A stretch of DNA of 5,664 nucleotides from NCBI GenBank assembly GCA_913041095.1, contig CAJWIB010000188.1, forward strand, positions 1 through 5,664. Reading direction: 5' to 3'. How positions within the stretch are numbered: the first letter of the stretch is position 1; each line of letters opens with the position of its first letter. Positions 1 through 5,664 of the stretch are shown in pieces. A model generated the notes under the pieces. That model ran no database searches and was not told the DNA's origin. It saw only the letters and a list, made by a program, of their open reading frames with translations. A program made the position numbers and the translations under genes. This DNA is from an uncultured Rhodospirillaceae bacterium (GTDB lineage: Bacteria; Pseudomonadota; Alphaproteobacteria; Rhodospirillales; UBA2165).

Positions 1-89
1 ATATCGCCAGTAACTTAGCCCCACGATTTCAAACCACTGATAAATACGGTAAACTGTCAAGTTTTTTTGATCCATTCAGAGCACTAAAT

Positions 90-2063
90 CTAGAGGGCCG
101 TATTCTCCGCCCCTTCCGCCTGATGGAAAACCAGCACGTGCCAAGCCAGGAAGGCGATGGCAACCGCAGTCGCCCCCCAATGGATGAAAGGATCGGTAAA
201 GATGAGTAATAGTCCCAATATTAACCGGACGACAATTTCCCATACTGGTAACCGACGTTGGTCAAATCCGATAACCGCGCTTGAGACGAGGTAAATCACG
301 ACGAGCAGCCGAGATATAATTGAAAAAAACGGCCACCATTCAAATTGTGTCCCGGACTCCTCAACGAGGAGGATGACCGGATAGAAGGCAAATACAAAGG
401 GGACCACGAACTTCACCAAGCCGATGCGCATCGCGTAGACAGCCGTCATCATCGGCGGCCCGCCGGCGATTGACGCCGCCGCATAAGCCGCGATCGCCAC
501 CGGCGGTGTGATTGATGAGGCAACGCTATAATAAAGCACGAAGAGATGGGCGACCAGCAAAGGTATACCCAAGCTGGTAATAGCCGGACCCAAAATAAGG
601 ATCACGGTAAGGTAAGCGGGCAATGTCGGGACGCCCATGCTCAACATAAGCGCCGCCAGGGCGGCTATCATCAAGGTGATCACGAGACTTGTTCCGGTGG
701 CCCCGCCAACCAGCAAAGTGAAATCATTTGGCAATCCGGTTGCAGCCAAAACGGCAACAATAATGCCGACGACTGCAACCGACATCAGCAGCTCGCTAAA
801 TTGCCGGCCACCATTCGCGAGTGCATTCAAAATTAAGATTGGTTTTTTCCTAACTTCCGGATTGAGAAAACTGAGCGGGATGAGAACTGTCAACGCAATA
901 TTGCCGGCGCCGGCCGGTGAAAATCCGGACAGCAAGGCCGACACCACGGTCACGATCGGAACGACCACCAGGATCAGATTGTAATAGTCTTGCCGGTGAA
1001 CGACGAGATCCTCGTCGTTATCGGATAAATCGGCAACTGCTTCAATGCCGAGCCGCCGCGATTCAAAAACAACGCTGGCAAACAGGCTGGCATAGTAGGC
1101 CAAGGCCGGAATAAGCGCGGCAACAAGGATATGGAGGTAGGGAATTTCGGTGATATCGGCCATTACAAACGCTGCAGCGCCCATTACCGGCGGCATGATT
1201 TGCCCAGCACTTGAAGCCGTCGCTTCAACACCGCCGGCAAATGCCCGATGAAATCCTCGCCGTATAATCATTGGTATTGTGATCACCCCGGTGGCTAGCA
1301 CATTGGTCACGGCGCCTCCCGACATGGTACCGAACAAGCCAGACGCAACGATTGCTGCGTGGGCCGGGCCACCACGCAGCCGGCGGGTGAAAAGGAAGGC
1401 TATTTTAATGAGCGAATGGGCACCGCCGGTGCGTTCAAGCATGGCGCCCAAAAGAACAAATGGAAAGGCGGTAAATATAAGTATAGCGGTGATGCCACCG
1501 ACAATGCCCTCGCCGAGATTAAACCACAAGTCTTCAGCCGAGCTGCTCAATATATCGAATGGCGCCGTCCTAAAAATACCGGGCCAATAGGGTCCGGTGA
1601 AATAATAAAACAGTGTAACCAGACCGACGATCGCCAGCGCTGCACCCCAGACTCGCCAACAAAGTATGGTGAAGGCGGCCGATGCGAGGAGTGCTATGGC
1701 GGCGTGGGAGCCGTCAAAAATGACCATCGAACCTAACATGTCCAGCATTTCGACGGAAAAACGCCACAAGGCAAATATGATCACGGTGAGAAGCAAGAGA
1801 TCAAGGGCCAAGCCAGCGCTTTTTAGGTTAGGACGGCTTTGTGCCCAGCCTACCGCAAAGGAAAACTTCAAAATAACGACGAGTGTAGCCGCTCCGAGAA
1901 TCACCGGCCGGATAATCTCAGGCAAGAACGGACCCATCCTCGGAACAATCCAGTAGCTCGGATAGGAATTGATCAGTCCGACAAAGGCGACAACCAAGCT
2001 TACCAGGTAAATCGAGTTTTGGCGCCAGTCCGATTCTGCACCAGCCTGCATGTCGTTATTCAT
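90..2063 (-). CDS. TAXI-type TRAP transporter fused permease (DctQ-DctM fusion)
   Basis: This is the inner-membrane permease of a tripartite ATP-independent periplasmic (TRAP) transporter, with the small (DctQ-like) and large (DctM-like) subunits fused in one 657-residue chain, as is usual for TAXI-type systems. It accepts solute from the periplasmic binding protein and is driven by an ion gradient. The protein is almost entirely hydrophobic segments. The first five or so (about residues 17-160) make the Q-like part and about 185-570 the DctM part. Conserved family stretches are SGGAVTNV (248-255), GQIMPPVMGAAAF (287-299), SMGVPTLPAYL (475-485) and ITPPVA (518-523); two further helices follow at about 580-640. 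The two halves carrying PPV-type motifs match the internal repeat of DctM. Length is within the family range and both ends are intact. It lies 80 bases downstream of the TAXI gene in the same direction. The start is the first ATG after an in-frame TAA nine bases upstream; no good Shine-Dalgarno precedes it. Substrate cannot be told from sequence. Confidence 0.93.
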   Translation of the reverse strand: MNNDMQAGAESDWRQNSIYLVSLVVAFVGLINSYPSYWIVPRMGPFLPEIIRPVILGAATLVVILKFSFAVGWAQSRPNLKSAGLALDLLLLTVIIFALWRFSVEMLDMLGSMVIFDGSHAAIALLASAAFTILCWRVWGAALAIVGLVTLFYYFTGPYWPGIFRTAPFDILSSSAEDLWFNLGEGIVGGITAILIFTAFPFVLLGAMLERTGGAHSLIKIAFLFTRRLRGGPAHAAIVASGLFGTMSGGAVTNVLATGVITIPMIIRRGFHRAFAGGVEATASSAGQIMPPVMGAAAFVMADITEIPYLHILVAALIPALAYYASLFASVVFESRRLGIEAVADLSDNDEDLVVHRQDYYNLILVVVPIVTVVSALLSGFSPAGAGNIALTVLIPLSFLNPEVRKKPILILNALANGGRQFSELLMSVAVVGIIVAVLAATGLPNDFTLLVGGATGTSLVITLMIAALAALMLSMGVPTLPAYLTVILILGPAITSLGIPLLVAHLFVLYYSVASSITPPVAIAAYAAASIAGGPPMMTAVYAMRIGLVKFVVPFVFAFYPVILLVEESGTQFEWWPFFSIISRLLVVIYLVSSAVIGFDQRRLPVWEIVVRLILGLLLIFTDPFIHWGATAVAIAFLAWHVLVFHQAEGAENTAL

Positions 2064-2092
2064 ACTTTTTTAGTCCATTTGGAATTAACAAT

Positions 2093-2124
2093 CAGGGCTG
2101 GCCCCAAAAAAAGTGCCAGCCCTG
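2093..2124 (-). promoter_or_regulatory. Intergenic stem-loop between binding protein and permease genes
   Basis: A perfect 10-bp inverted repeat (cagggctggc at 2093-2102, gccagccctg at 2115-2124) encloses a 12-base loop. It starts about 20 bases after the TAXI stop codon and ends about 30 bases before the permease start. On the transcribed (minus) strand no run of U follows the stem, so it does not look like a complete intrinsic terminator. In many binding-protein transporter operons, such stems protect the 3' end of the upstream message or cause partial termination, giving more binding protein than permease. The structure is seen directly; the role is inferred. Confidence 0.7.
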
Positions 2125-2143
2125 GTCATCCGATGGTTAGCCG

Positions 2144-3160
2144 TCAGGGAATAAGACGGGCGGGAATTTTGAAGCCGATTTCTTTATAATATTTCACAGC
2201 ACCTGGGTGCAGCGGCATGTTAACGCCAGCGAGTGGATTGGCCTTGCTCAAAGTCTTCAAAACAGCGGCGCTTTTATGAATTTCATCCAAATTTTCCCAC
2301 GTTGCCTTGACCATTTTGTAGACAAGATCGGTATCCAGGTTCTTACGCACCAGGATAAAGCTGTTAGCGGCGGTCGTCCGGACATTACCGCCGACCTGAT
2401 TGGTGTAAATGCCGGCCGGAATGGTGGCGTTCTCATTTAACAGCTGCTCGATCATGACTTTCTGCCATTTTTCAGAGTCGGCCGCTTTGCCGGCTCCGAG
2501 CAGGACAAACTTTTTCTTGGCGCCAAATTGGTTGATGATGGCGGAGCCAACGGCCGTTGACGCCAACCAAACATCAATCTGTCCGTCGAGCATGGCCTGT
2601 ACGCCCTGCGCCCAGGGAAGTCTGATAGCGTCGAAATCTTTATTCGGTGTATAACCCGTCACAACGTTAAAATAGGAACTGACTTGAGTGTAAAAACCAC
2701 CTGCGGGCGGGCCCATAAAGACCCGTTTGCCTTTAATGTCAGCCAGGGTTTTGATGCCGGAATCCGCCCAAGCGATAATATGAATGGCGCTCGCCGGAAA
2801 ACCGAATATTGAACTCGCTGAATTGTAGGCTTTATTGGCTTTCTTTTTCAGTTTTTTATACATGCGTTGGCCGTTTTTAAGCCACGGCGAGATCTGGGGA
2901 ACGAAATGAATCATATCCAGGTCGTCCGTGCCAAATTTAAGGACCGAACGGGTTAAAGTTTGGCCGGTGTTAATTTGTAGTGAGACGCCGACTTCTCTCG
3001 GAAAAATCTTTCCCAAAACGGTCAGTAATATAGCCGGCGAACCGCCCGGGTGGGTCGCATCAACCCGCAGTATTTTGGACTGCGCATTAACGCCCGAAGC
3101 CGCCAGGCTCAAGACGAGAGCGACGATAAGACTAAGTGACAAAGTTCTAAAGTTTTTCAT
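2144..3160 (-). CDS. TAXI family TRAP transporter periplasmic solute-binding protein
   Basis: This is the extracytoplasmic substrate-binding subunit of the TAXI-TRAP system; it captures the solute in the periplasm and delivers it to the fused permease encoded next. The 338-residue product begins with a Sec signal peptide: basic n-region (K2, R5), hydrophobic core at about 7-21, and an A-x-A-like site VNA ending at residue 26. No lipobox cysteine is present, so the mature protein should be soluble. Family features include GGSPAILLTVLG (39-50), the hinge-region stretch DSGIKTLADIKGKRVFMGPP (133-152), WAQGVQAMLDGQIDVWLAS (183-201) and the typical C-terminal PLHPGAVKYYKEIG (316-329). The start is fixed by a strong GGGAGGAA ribosome-binding site and by the signal peptide beginning right at it. 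It is the first gene of the operon. The ligand is unknown. A lysine-rich stretch at 102-110 is slightly unusual. Confidence 0.93.
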   Translation of the reverse strand: MKNFRTLSLSLIVALVLSLAASGVNAQSKILRVDATHPGGSPAILLTVLGKIFPREVGVSLQINTGQTLTRSVLKFGTDDLDMIHFVPQISPWLKNGQRMYKKLKKKANKAYNSASSIFGFPASAIHIIAWADSGIKTLADIKGKRVFMGPPAGGFYTQVSSYFNVVTGYTPNKDFDAIRLPWAQGVQAMLDGQIDVWLASTAVGSAIINQFGAKKKFVLLGAGKAADSEKWQKVMIEQLLNENATIPAGIYTNQVGGNVRTTAANSFILVRKNLDTDLVYKMVKATWENLDEIHKSAAVLKTLSKANPLAGVNMPLHPGAVKYYKEIGFKIPARLIP

Positions 3161-3165
3161 TTCTA

Positions 3166-3173
3166 TTCCTCCC
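3166..3173 (-). promoter_or_regulatory. Strong ribosome-binding site of the TAXI gene
   Basis: On the minus strand the sequence GGGAGGAA lies 5 bases before the ATG at 3160; its GGAGG core has a 7-base spacing. This is near-ideal complementarity to the 16S rRNA tail and supports the chosen start. It contrasts with the permease gene, which has no comparable site. Confidence 0.85.
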
Positions 3174-3187
3174 TGCTATGATGATCT

Positions 3188-3203
3188 ATGACAGTACTGT
3201 CAT
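3188..3203. promoter_or_regulatory. Perfect 16-bp palindrome, probable repressor operator
   Basis: The sequence atgacagtactgtcat equals its own reverse complement over all 16 bases. It overlaps the downstream edge of the -10 box by two bases and spans the expected transcription start of the TAXI-TRAP operon (about 3195). A dyad at this place is the classic position for a dimeric repressor, for example of the GntR or TetR type, that blocks RNA polymerase. No regulator gene lies in the window, so the family of the binding protein cannot be assigned. Confidence 0.65.
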
Positions 3204-3230
3204 TATACCAATTAATGCTAGCAAAATAAA
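3202..3230 (-). promoter_or_regulatory. Promoter of the TAXI-TRAP operon (extended -10)
   Basis: On the minus strand a perfect TATAAT (3207 to 3202) is preceded by TG one base upstream, making an extended -10 element (TGgTATAAT). A weak -35-like TTTATT (3230 to 3225) lies 17 bases further upstream. An extended -10 often compensates for a poor -35. Transcription would start near 3195, giving a leader of about 35 bases with the strong ribosome-binding site near its end. The perfect palindrome over the start region suggests it is a controlled sigma-70-type promoter. Confidence 0.65.
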
Positions 3231-3240
3231 TCTTATGTAC

Positions 3241-3597
3241 ATTAACCTCTCAGCGAAGGGGAGCAGTTTTGCGCATTCAACAAATTTCAAATCCATCGAT
3301 AAAGAATAGACAATCTTTTGCCTTTACAGCCAATTCAAAATTAGCCTTAGGCTATAACTAGGGTTAATAGCCTCTTGGCTTTATGCGGAAACCGCGCTTT
3401 TCAGTATTGCCCGGAACCCCTGAAAAGCAGGGCCGAGCGGGCTTGAGCGGCGTCTGGCGATGTCGCCTTTAAAATCCTAAAATGTGCCTTCATGCAATAT
3501 TTGAGTTAATCCAAAAGCCTCAATCTCAGATCGACTGTTTTCAGCAAAGGTGGACAAATAGTCAGTGGATCGGGCAATTGTTATGGCCCCTAGGTAG
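3241..3597. other. Non-coding stretch without a supportable gene
   Basis: This 357-base region lies between the divergent TAXI promoter and the plus-strand enzyme remnant. The part up to about 3380 is AT-rich with stops in all frames. A GC-richer patch at about 3383-3472 contains a 9-bp inverted repeat and two opposed open stretches of about 30 codons that have no ribosome-binding site. From 3473 to 3597 the sequence is again AT-rich; a minus-strand open frame there has no supporting start signal and runs antisense into the ThDP-enzyme remnant. I see no tRNA, insertion sequence end or other recognisable gene. Confidence 0.6.
3396..3428. repeat. 9-bp inverted repeat in a GC-richer intergenic patch
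   Basis: The arms gcttttcag (3396-3404) and ctgaaaagc (3420-3428) pair perfectly around a 15-base loop. Neither strand shows a T-run directly after the stem, so it is not a standard intrinsic terminator. A smaller dyad, ggcga-tg-tcgcc, follows about 30 bases later. Function unknown: a structured transcript, a protein-binding dyad or a repeat-element relic are all possible. Confidence 0.5.
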
Positions 3598-3956
3598 TTC
3601 GTTTGCGTAACCGGCGACGGGGGCTTCATGTTCGTGAGCATCGAACTGTCCACTGCCATCCGCCATGGCATAAACACGGTCACGCTGGTGTTCAATAACG
3701 GCGGCTTCGGCAACGTGAAAAAAACCAGTCAGAGGATTACGGAGGGCGGTTGATTGGCTGGGATTTGGCCAACCCAGATTTTGTCAAATTTGCTGAATCC
3801 TTCAGCGCCACGGGGCTCCGCGCCTCTTCGCCCGAGGAACTACGGGTCGCTTTACGAAAAGCTTTTGCCGCTGATGGCCCGGTAATTATCAAGGTGCCGT
3901 TCAAGTATTTGCCCGACTGGCGCCCTTTGCAACAACGATACCGGATGCGCGGGTAG
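3598..3956 (+). pseudogene. C-terminal remnant of an acetolactate-synthase-like ThDP-dependent enzyme, frameshifted
   Basis: Read in two frames, this stretch encodes the last 119 or so residues of a thiamine-diphosphate enzyme of the acetolactate synthase/IlvB-like family, whose members are usually about 550 residues. The first frame gives FVCVTGDGGFMF, leading 24 residues after GDG to FNNGGFGNVKK. This is the ThDP/Mg binding motif GDG-x(24)-NN. The second frame continues with GGRLIGWDLANPDFVKFAESF (from 3741) and SPEELRVALRKAFAADGPVI, ending at YRMRG and a TAG stop. The frames join if one base is restored in the A-run at 3718-3724; otherwise the first frame stops at TGA 3751-3753. Upstream, a TAG (3595-3597) immediately precedes the similarity, and I see no trace of the N-terminal or central domains, so the gene is both truncated and frameshifted. 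An ORF starting at TTG 3750 exists, but it covers only the tail of the domain and could not be an enzyme. The original substrate is unknown. Confidence 0.82.
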
Positions 3957-3970
3957 GAAATACTGGAAAG

Positions 3971-3999
3971 TTGAAGAGAACTTTGATGCAGGATATTAA
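3971..3999 (+). promoter_or_regulatory. Possible promoter of pepA
   Basis: A TTGAAG (3971-3976) and a TATTAA (3994-3999) are separated by 17 bases; each matches four of six bases of the sigma-70 consensus. Transcription from here would give a leader of roughly 70 bases before the pepA start. The whole 3957-4078 spacer is AT-rich and other weak matches are possible, so this is only a candidate. Confidence 0.3.
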
Positions 4000-4069
4000 A
4001 TTAGCGCTTTCCATTATCGAGAGTAGCACTAAATTTAATGCAACATTTTTTAAGCCATAATTTCTTAAC

Positions 4070-4074
4070 GAGGA
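4070..4074 (+). promoter_or_regulatory. Ribosome-binding site of pepA
   Basis: GAGGA lies 4 bases before the ATG at 4079, a close but usable spacing. No better start with a ribosome-binding site is seen nearby, and the N-terminal length agrees with the family. Confidence 0.6.
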
Positions 4075-4078
4075 TCTC

Positions 4079-5581
4079 ATGAAAATTACCTTTGCTAAAC
4101 TAGGTTTGCCCGCGACGGGAGTTGTCGTCGTCAGCGCCAGAGCCGGAAGCAAGCTTTCCACCTCTGCAGTTAAACTCGATAAAAAGGCCTGTGGTGCGCT
4201 TAGCCGGGCTATTCGCGCCAGCAATTTCGAGGGTAAGAAGGGCCAGTCACTGAATGTCATGGCGCTGGCCGGCACCAAACTGGACGAGGTGATGATTGTC
4301 GGCCTCGGCAAAGCAAATGACGTCACTGAATTGGAAATGCAACGCCTTGGCGGGCGTATTTATGCCAGCACCAAGCAGGCTAAAAAAGGCATTGTCACTG
4401 TGGCCATTGATGCGGTCACTGATTCCAAAATGACTGCGGCCGATATCGCGACAGAAATCGCCTACGGCGCGAACCTTCGTTCATACCGGTTTGACAAATA
4501 TAAGACCAAGCTGAAGCCCGTCGACAAGCCAAGTATCAAATCACTGACGCTGCAATGTTACGGATTTGCCAATGCCCGGAAAAATTATGCCAGTCTTAGG
4601 AAGGTTGCTGACGGTGTATTTTTCACCCGTGATTTGGTTTCAGAACCGGGTAATGTGCTTTATCCGGATACCTTGGCGAAGCAGGCAAAAACGCTCGAAA
4701 AACTTGGTGTCAAAGTTCAGATTCTAAGTGAAACCCAAATGAAGCGGCTCGGCATGGGGGCGTTGCTCGGTGTTGGCCAGGGTAGTGCCCGTGAATCAAA
4801 ACTCGTTGTTATGCAATGGAATGGCGGCCCAAAAGGTAAAGGCAAAGCGGCTCAGCCGATGGCTTTTGTCGGTAAAGGTGTCACCTTCGATACTGGTGGT
4901 ATTTCAATCAAGCCAAGGGCCGGCCTGGACGAATTGAAATGCGATATGAGCGGGTCTGGCGTGGTGATTGGCCTGATGAAGGCATTGGCGGGACGTAAAG
5001 CAAAGGTCAATGTTGTAGGTGTAATCGGTTTGGTGGAGAATATGCCGGGCGGCAATGCGCAGCGCCCCGGTGATATTGTTACCTCAATGTCCGGGCAGAC
5101 CATTGAAATCTTGGATACTGATGCCGAAGGGCGGTTGGTACTGGCCGATGCCTTGTATTACACCAATCAGCGCTTCAAGCCGAAAATTATGGTCAATCTG
5201 GCGACTTTGACCGGTGCCATAATGGTGGCGCTCGCTGGTCACAATGCCGGCTTGTTTTCAAATAATGATCAATTGGCAGAGCGCCTAATCCGGGCCGGTG
5301 TCGAAGTTGATGAAACTTTATGGCGGATGCCGCTGAGCGAGGATTATGACAAAATGATCGACTCGAAAGTTGCCGATATGAAAAATCTTGCCGGGCGGCA
5401 TGGTGGCAGTATCACGGCTGCGCAATTTTTACAGCGCTATGTCGGTAACACGCCCTGGGCGCATATAGACATTGCTGCGGTCGTATTGACAGAGACAGAT
5501 GCGCCAACTGTGCCGGAAGGAGCTACCGCCTTTGGCGTGCGCCTGCTCGATCGGCTGGTGAAAAACCACTACGAAAACTAG
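4079..5581 (+). CDS. pepA: Leucyl aminopeptidase (cytosol aminopeptidase, M17 family)
   Basis: This cytosolic metallopeptidase removes N-terminal residues, preferably leucine, from peptides during protein and peptide turnover; the family forms hexamers with two divalent metal ions per active site. The 500-residue product is full length (E. coli PepA has 503). An N-terminal M17 regulatory domain occupies about residues 1-165 and the catalytic domain about 180-495. All expected active-site residues are present with a constant offset of four from E. coli: K266 and D271 (in GKGVTFDTGG), K278, D289 (in KCDMSGSG), D348, E350 and R352 (in DTDAEGRL). The family signature normally begins with asparagine (NTDAEGRL); here it is aspartate (D346), a small deviation outside the metal ligands. 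Further family stretches are GVIGLVENMPGGNAQRPGD and NLATLTGA. A lysine/glycine-rich loop (GPKGKGKAA) precedes the catalytic core. It has its own leader and lies downstream of a gene remnant on the same strand. Some family members also bind DNA; nothing here tests that. Confidence 0.97.
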   Translation: MKITFAKLGLPATGVVVVSARAGSKLSTSAVKLDKKACGALSRAIRASNFEGKKGQSLNVMALAGTKLDEVMIVGLGKANDVTELEMQRLGGRIYASTKQAKKGIVTVAIDAVTDSKMTAADIATEIAYGANLRSYRFDKYKTKLKPVDKPSIKSLTLQCYGFANARKNYASLRKVADGVFFTRDLVSEPGNVLYPDTLAKQAKTLEKLGVKVQILSETQMKRLGMGALLGVGQGSARESKLVVMQWNGGPKGKGKAAQPMAFVGKGVTFDTGGISIKPRAGLDELKCDMSGSGVVIGLMKALAGRKAKVNVVGVIGLVENMPGGNAQRPGDIVTSMSGQTIEILDTDAEGRLVLADALYYTNQRFKPKIMVNLATLTGAIMVALAGHNAGLFSNNDQLAERLIRAGVEVDETLWRMPLSEDYDKMIDSKVADMKNLAGRHGGSITAAQFLQRYVGNTPWAHIDIAAVVLTETDAPTVPEGATAFGVRLLDRLVKNHYEN

Positions 5582-5664
5582 CTTCACCATTCTAAATTAC
5601 AATAATTTTGGTGCTGTCAGACAAATGCGAACTCGTCTCAGTGTGGCATGAATGTTGTGGTTTT

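Noticed and set aside
50..67. Possible plus-strand intrinsic terminator (aaact-gtca-agttt followed by T residues)
   Set aside because: The stem is only 5 weak A/T-rich pairs, although the T-run is suggestive; no upstream gene is visible in the window to which it could belong.
546..1956. Several plus-strand open frames of about 65-125 codons across the permease gene
   Set aside because: They lie opposite the well-supported membrane permease, have low-complexity or unprotein-like composition and lack start signals.
3235..3242. 8-bp palindrome atgtacat upstream of the TAXI promoter
   Set aside because: Eight-base palindromes are common by chance; no match to the 16-bp operator-like dyad.
3401..3493. 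Minus-strand 30-codon ORF starting at ATG 3493
   Set aside because: No Shine-Dalgarno, no recognisable motif, and another frame in the same patch is equally open; treated as chance.
3477..3713. Minus-strand 78-codon open frame
   Set aside because: More than a third of it is the antisense of the ThDP-binding motif coding sequence; no ribosome-binding site and no recognisable protein features.
80..4034. Shared 10-mer agcactaaat at 80-89 and 4025-4034
   Set aside because: Several 10-base matches are expected by chance in a 5.6-kb window, and the flanks do not align convincingly.
3901..4326. Minus-strand 141-codon open frame across the relic end and pepA start
   Set aside because: Antisense shadow of pepA, whose active-site motifs and length prove the plus-strand reading.
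5585..5613. Stem-loop after pepA (cacca/tggtg plus inner aaatta/taattt)
   Set aside because: One-sided 4-base bulge, A/T-rich inner stem and no T-run after it, so it cannot be supported as a terminator.
5649..5664. Possible start of a next gene (ATG at 5649, reading MNVVV)
   Set aside because: Only five codons remain in the window and there is no clear ribosome-binding site; cannot be told from chance. holC, often found after pepA, is not recognisable here.

Overview
The window looks like an ordinary bacterial chromosome segment, most likely from an alphaproteobacterium. That assignment is an inference from the style of the fused TAXI-TRAP permease, the PepA sequence and the roughly 50% GC content; no rRNA or other taxonomic marker is present. 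It holds three intact protein-coding genes, one clearly broken gene remnant and several regulatory signals.

Layout. Bases 1-89 are a short 3' flank with no gene. The minus strand carries a complete two-gene transporter operon. It is transcribed from about 3195 toward 90: first a TAXI-type periplasmic solute-binding protein (3160 to 2144), then a fused DctQ-DctM TRAP permease (2063 to 90). The operon has a recognisable promoter with an extended -10 element, and a perfect 16-bp palindrome (3188-3203) covers the probable start of transcription, which strongly suggests a repressor operator. The 80-base gap between the two genes holds a perfect 10-bp stem-loop (2093-2124) and the permease lacks a good ribosome-binding site. 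Both fit the usual need for more binding protein than permease.

The middle (about 3241-3597) has no convincing gene. It contains a GC-richer patch with a 9-bp inverted repeat. Next, on the plus strand, comes the C-terminal end of an acetolactate-synthase-like thiamine-diphosphate (ThDP) enzyme (3598-3956). It has lost everything upstream of the ThDP-binding GDG motif and carries a one-base deletion in a run of seven A residues, so it is read as a pseudogene.

The plus strand then carries a full-length leucyl aminopeptidase gene (pepA, 4079-5581), a cytosolic M17 peptidase, preceded by a 122-base leader. The last 83 bases show no gene.

How the parts work together: the TAXI protein and fused permease form a complete secondary uptake system for an unidentified, probably organic-acid-like solute. 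The ThDP-enzyme relic may be left from a catabolic gene once linked to that transporter, but this is speculation. PepA is a housekeeping peptidase with no evident link to the transporter. I found no clear sign of an undescribed system. The best leads are the operator at the TAXI promoter and the frameshifted ThDP-enzyme relic.
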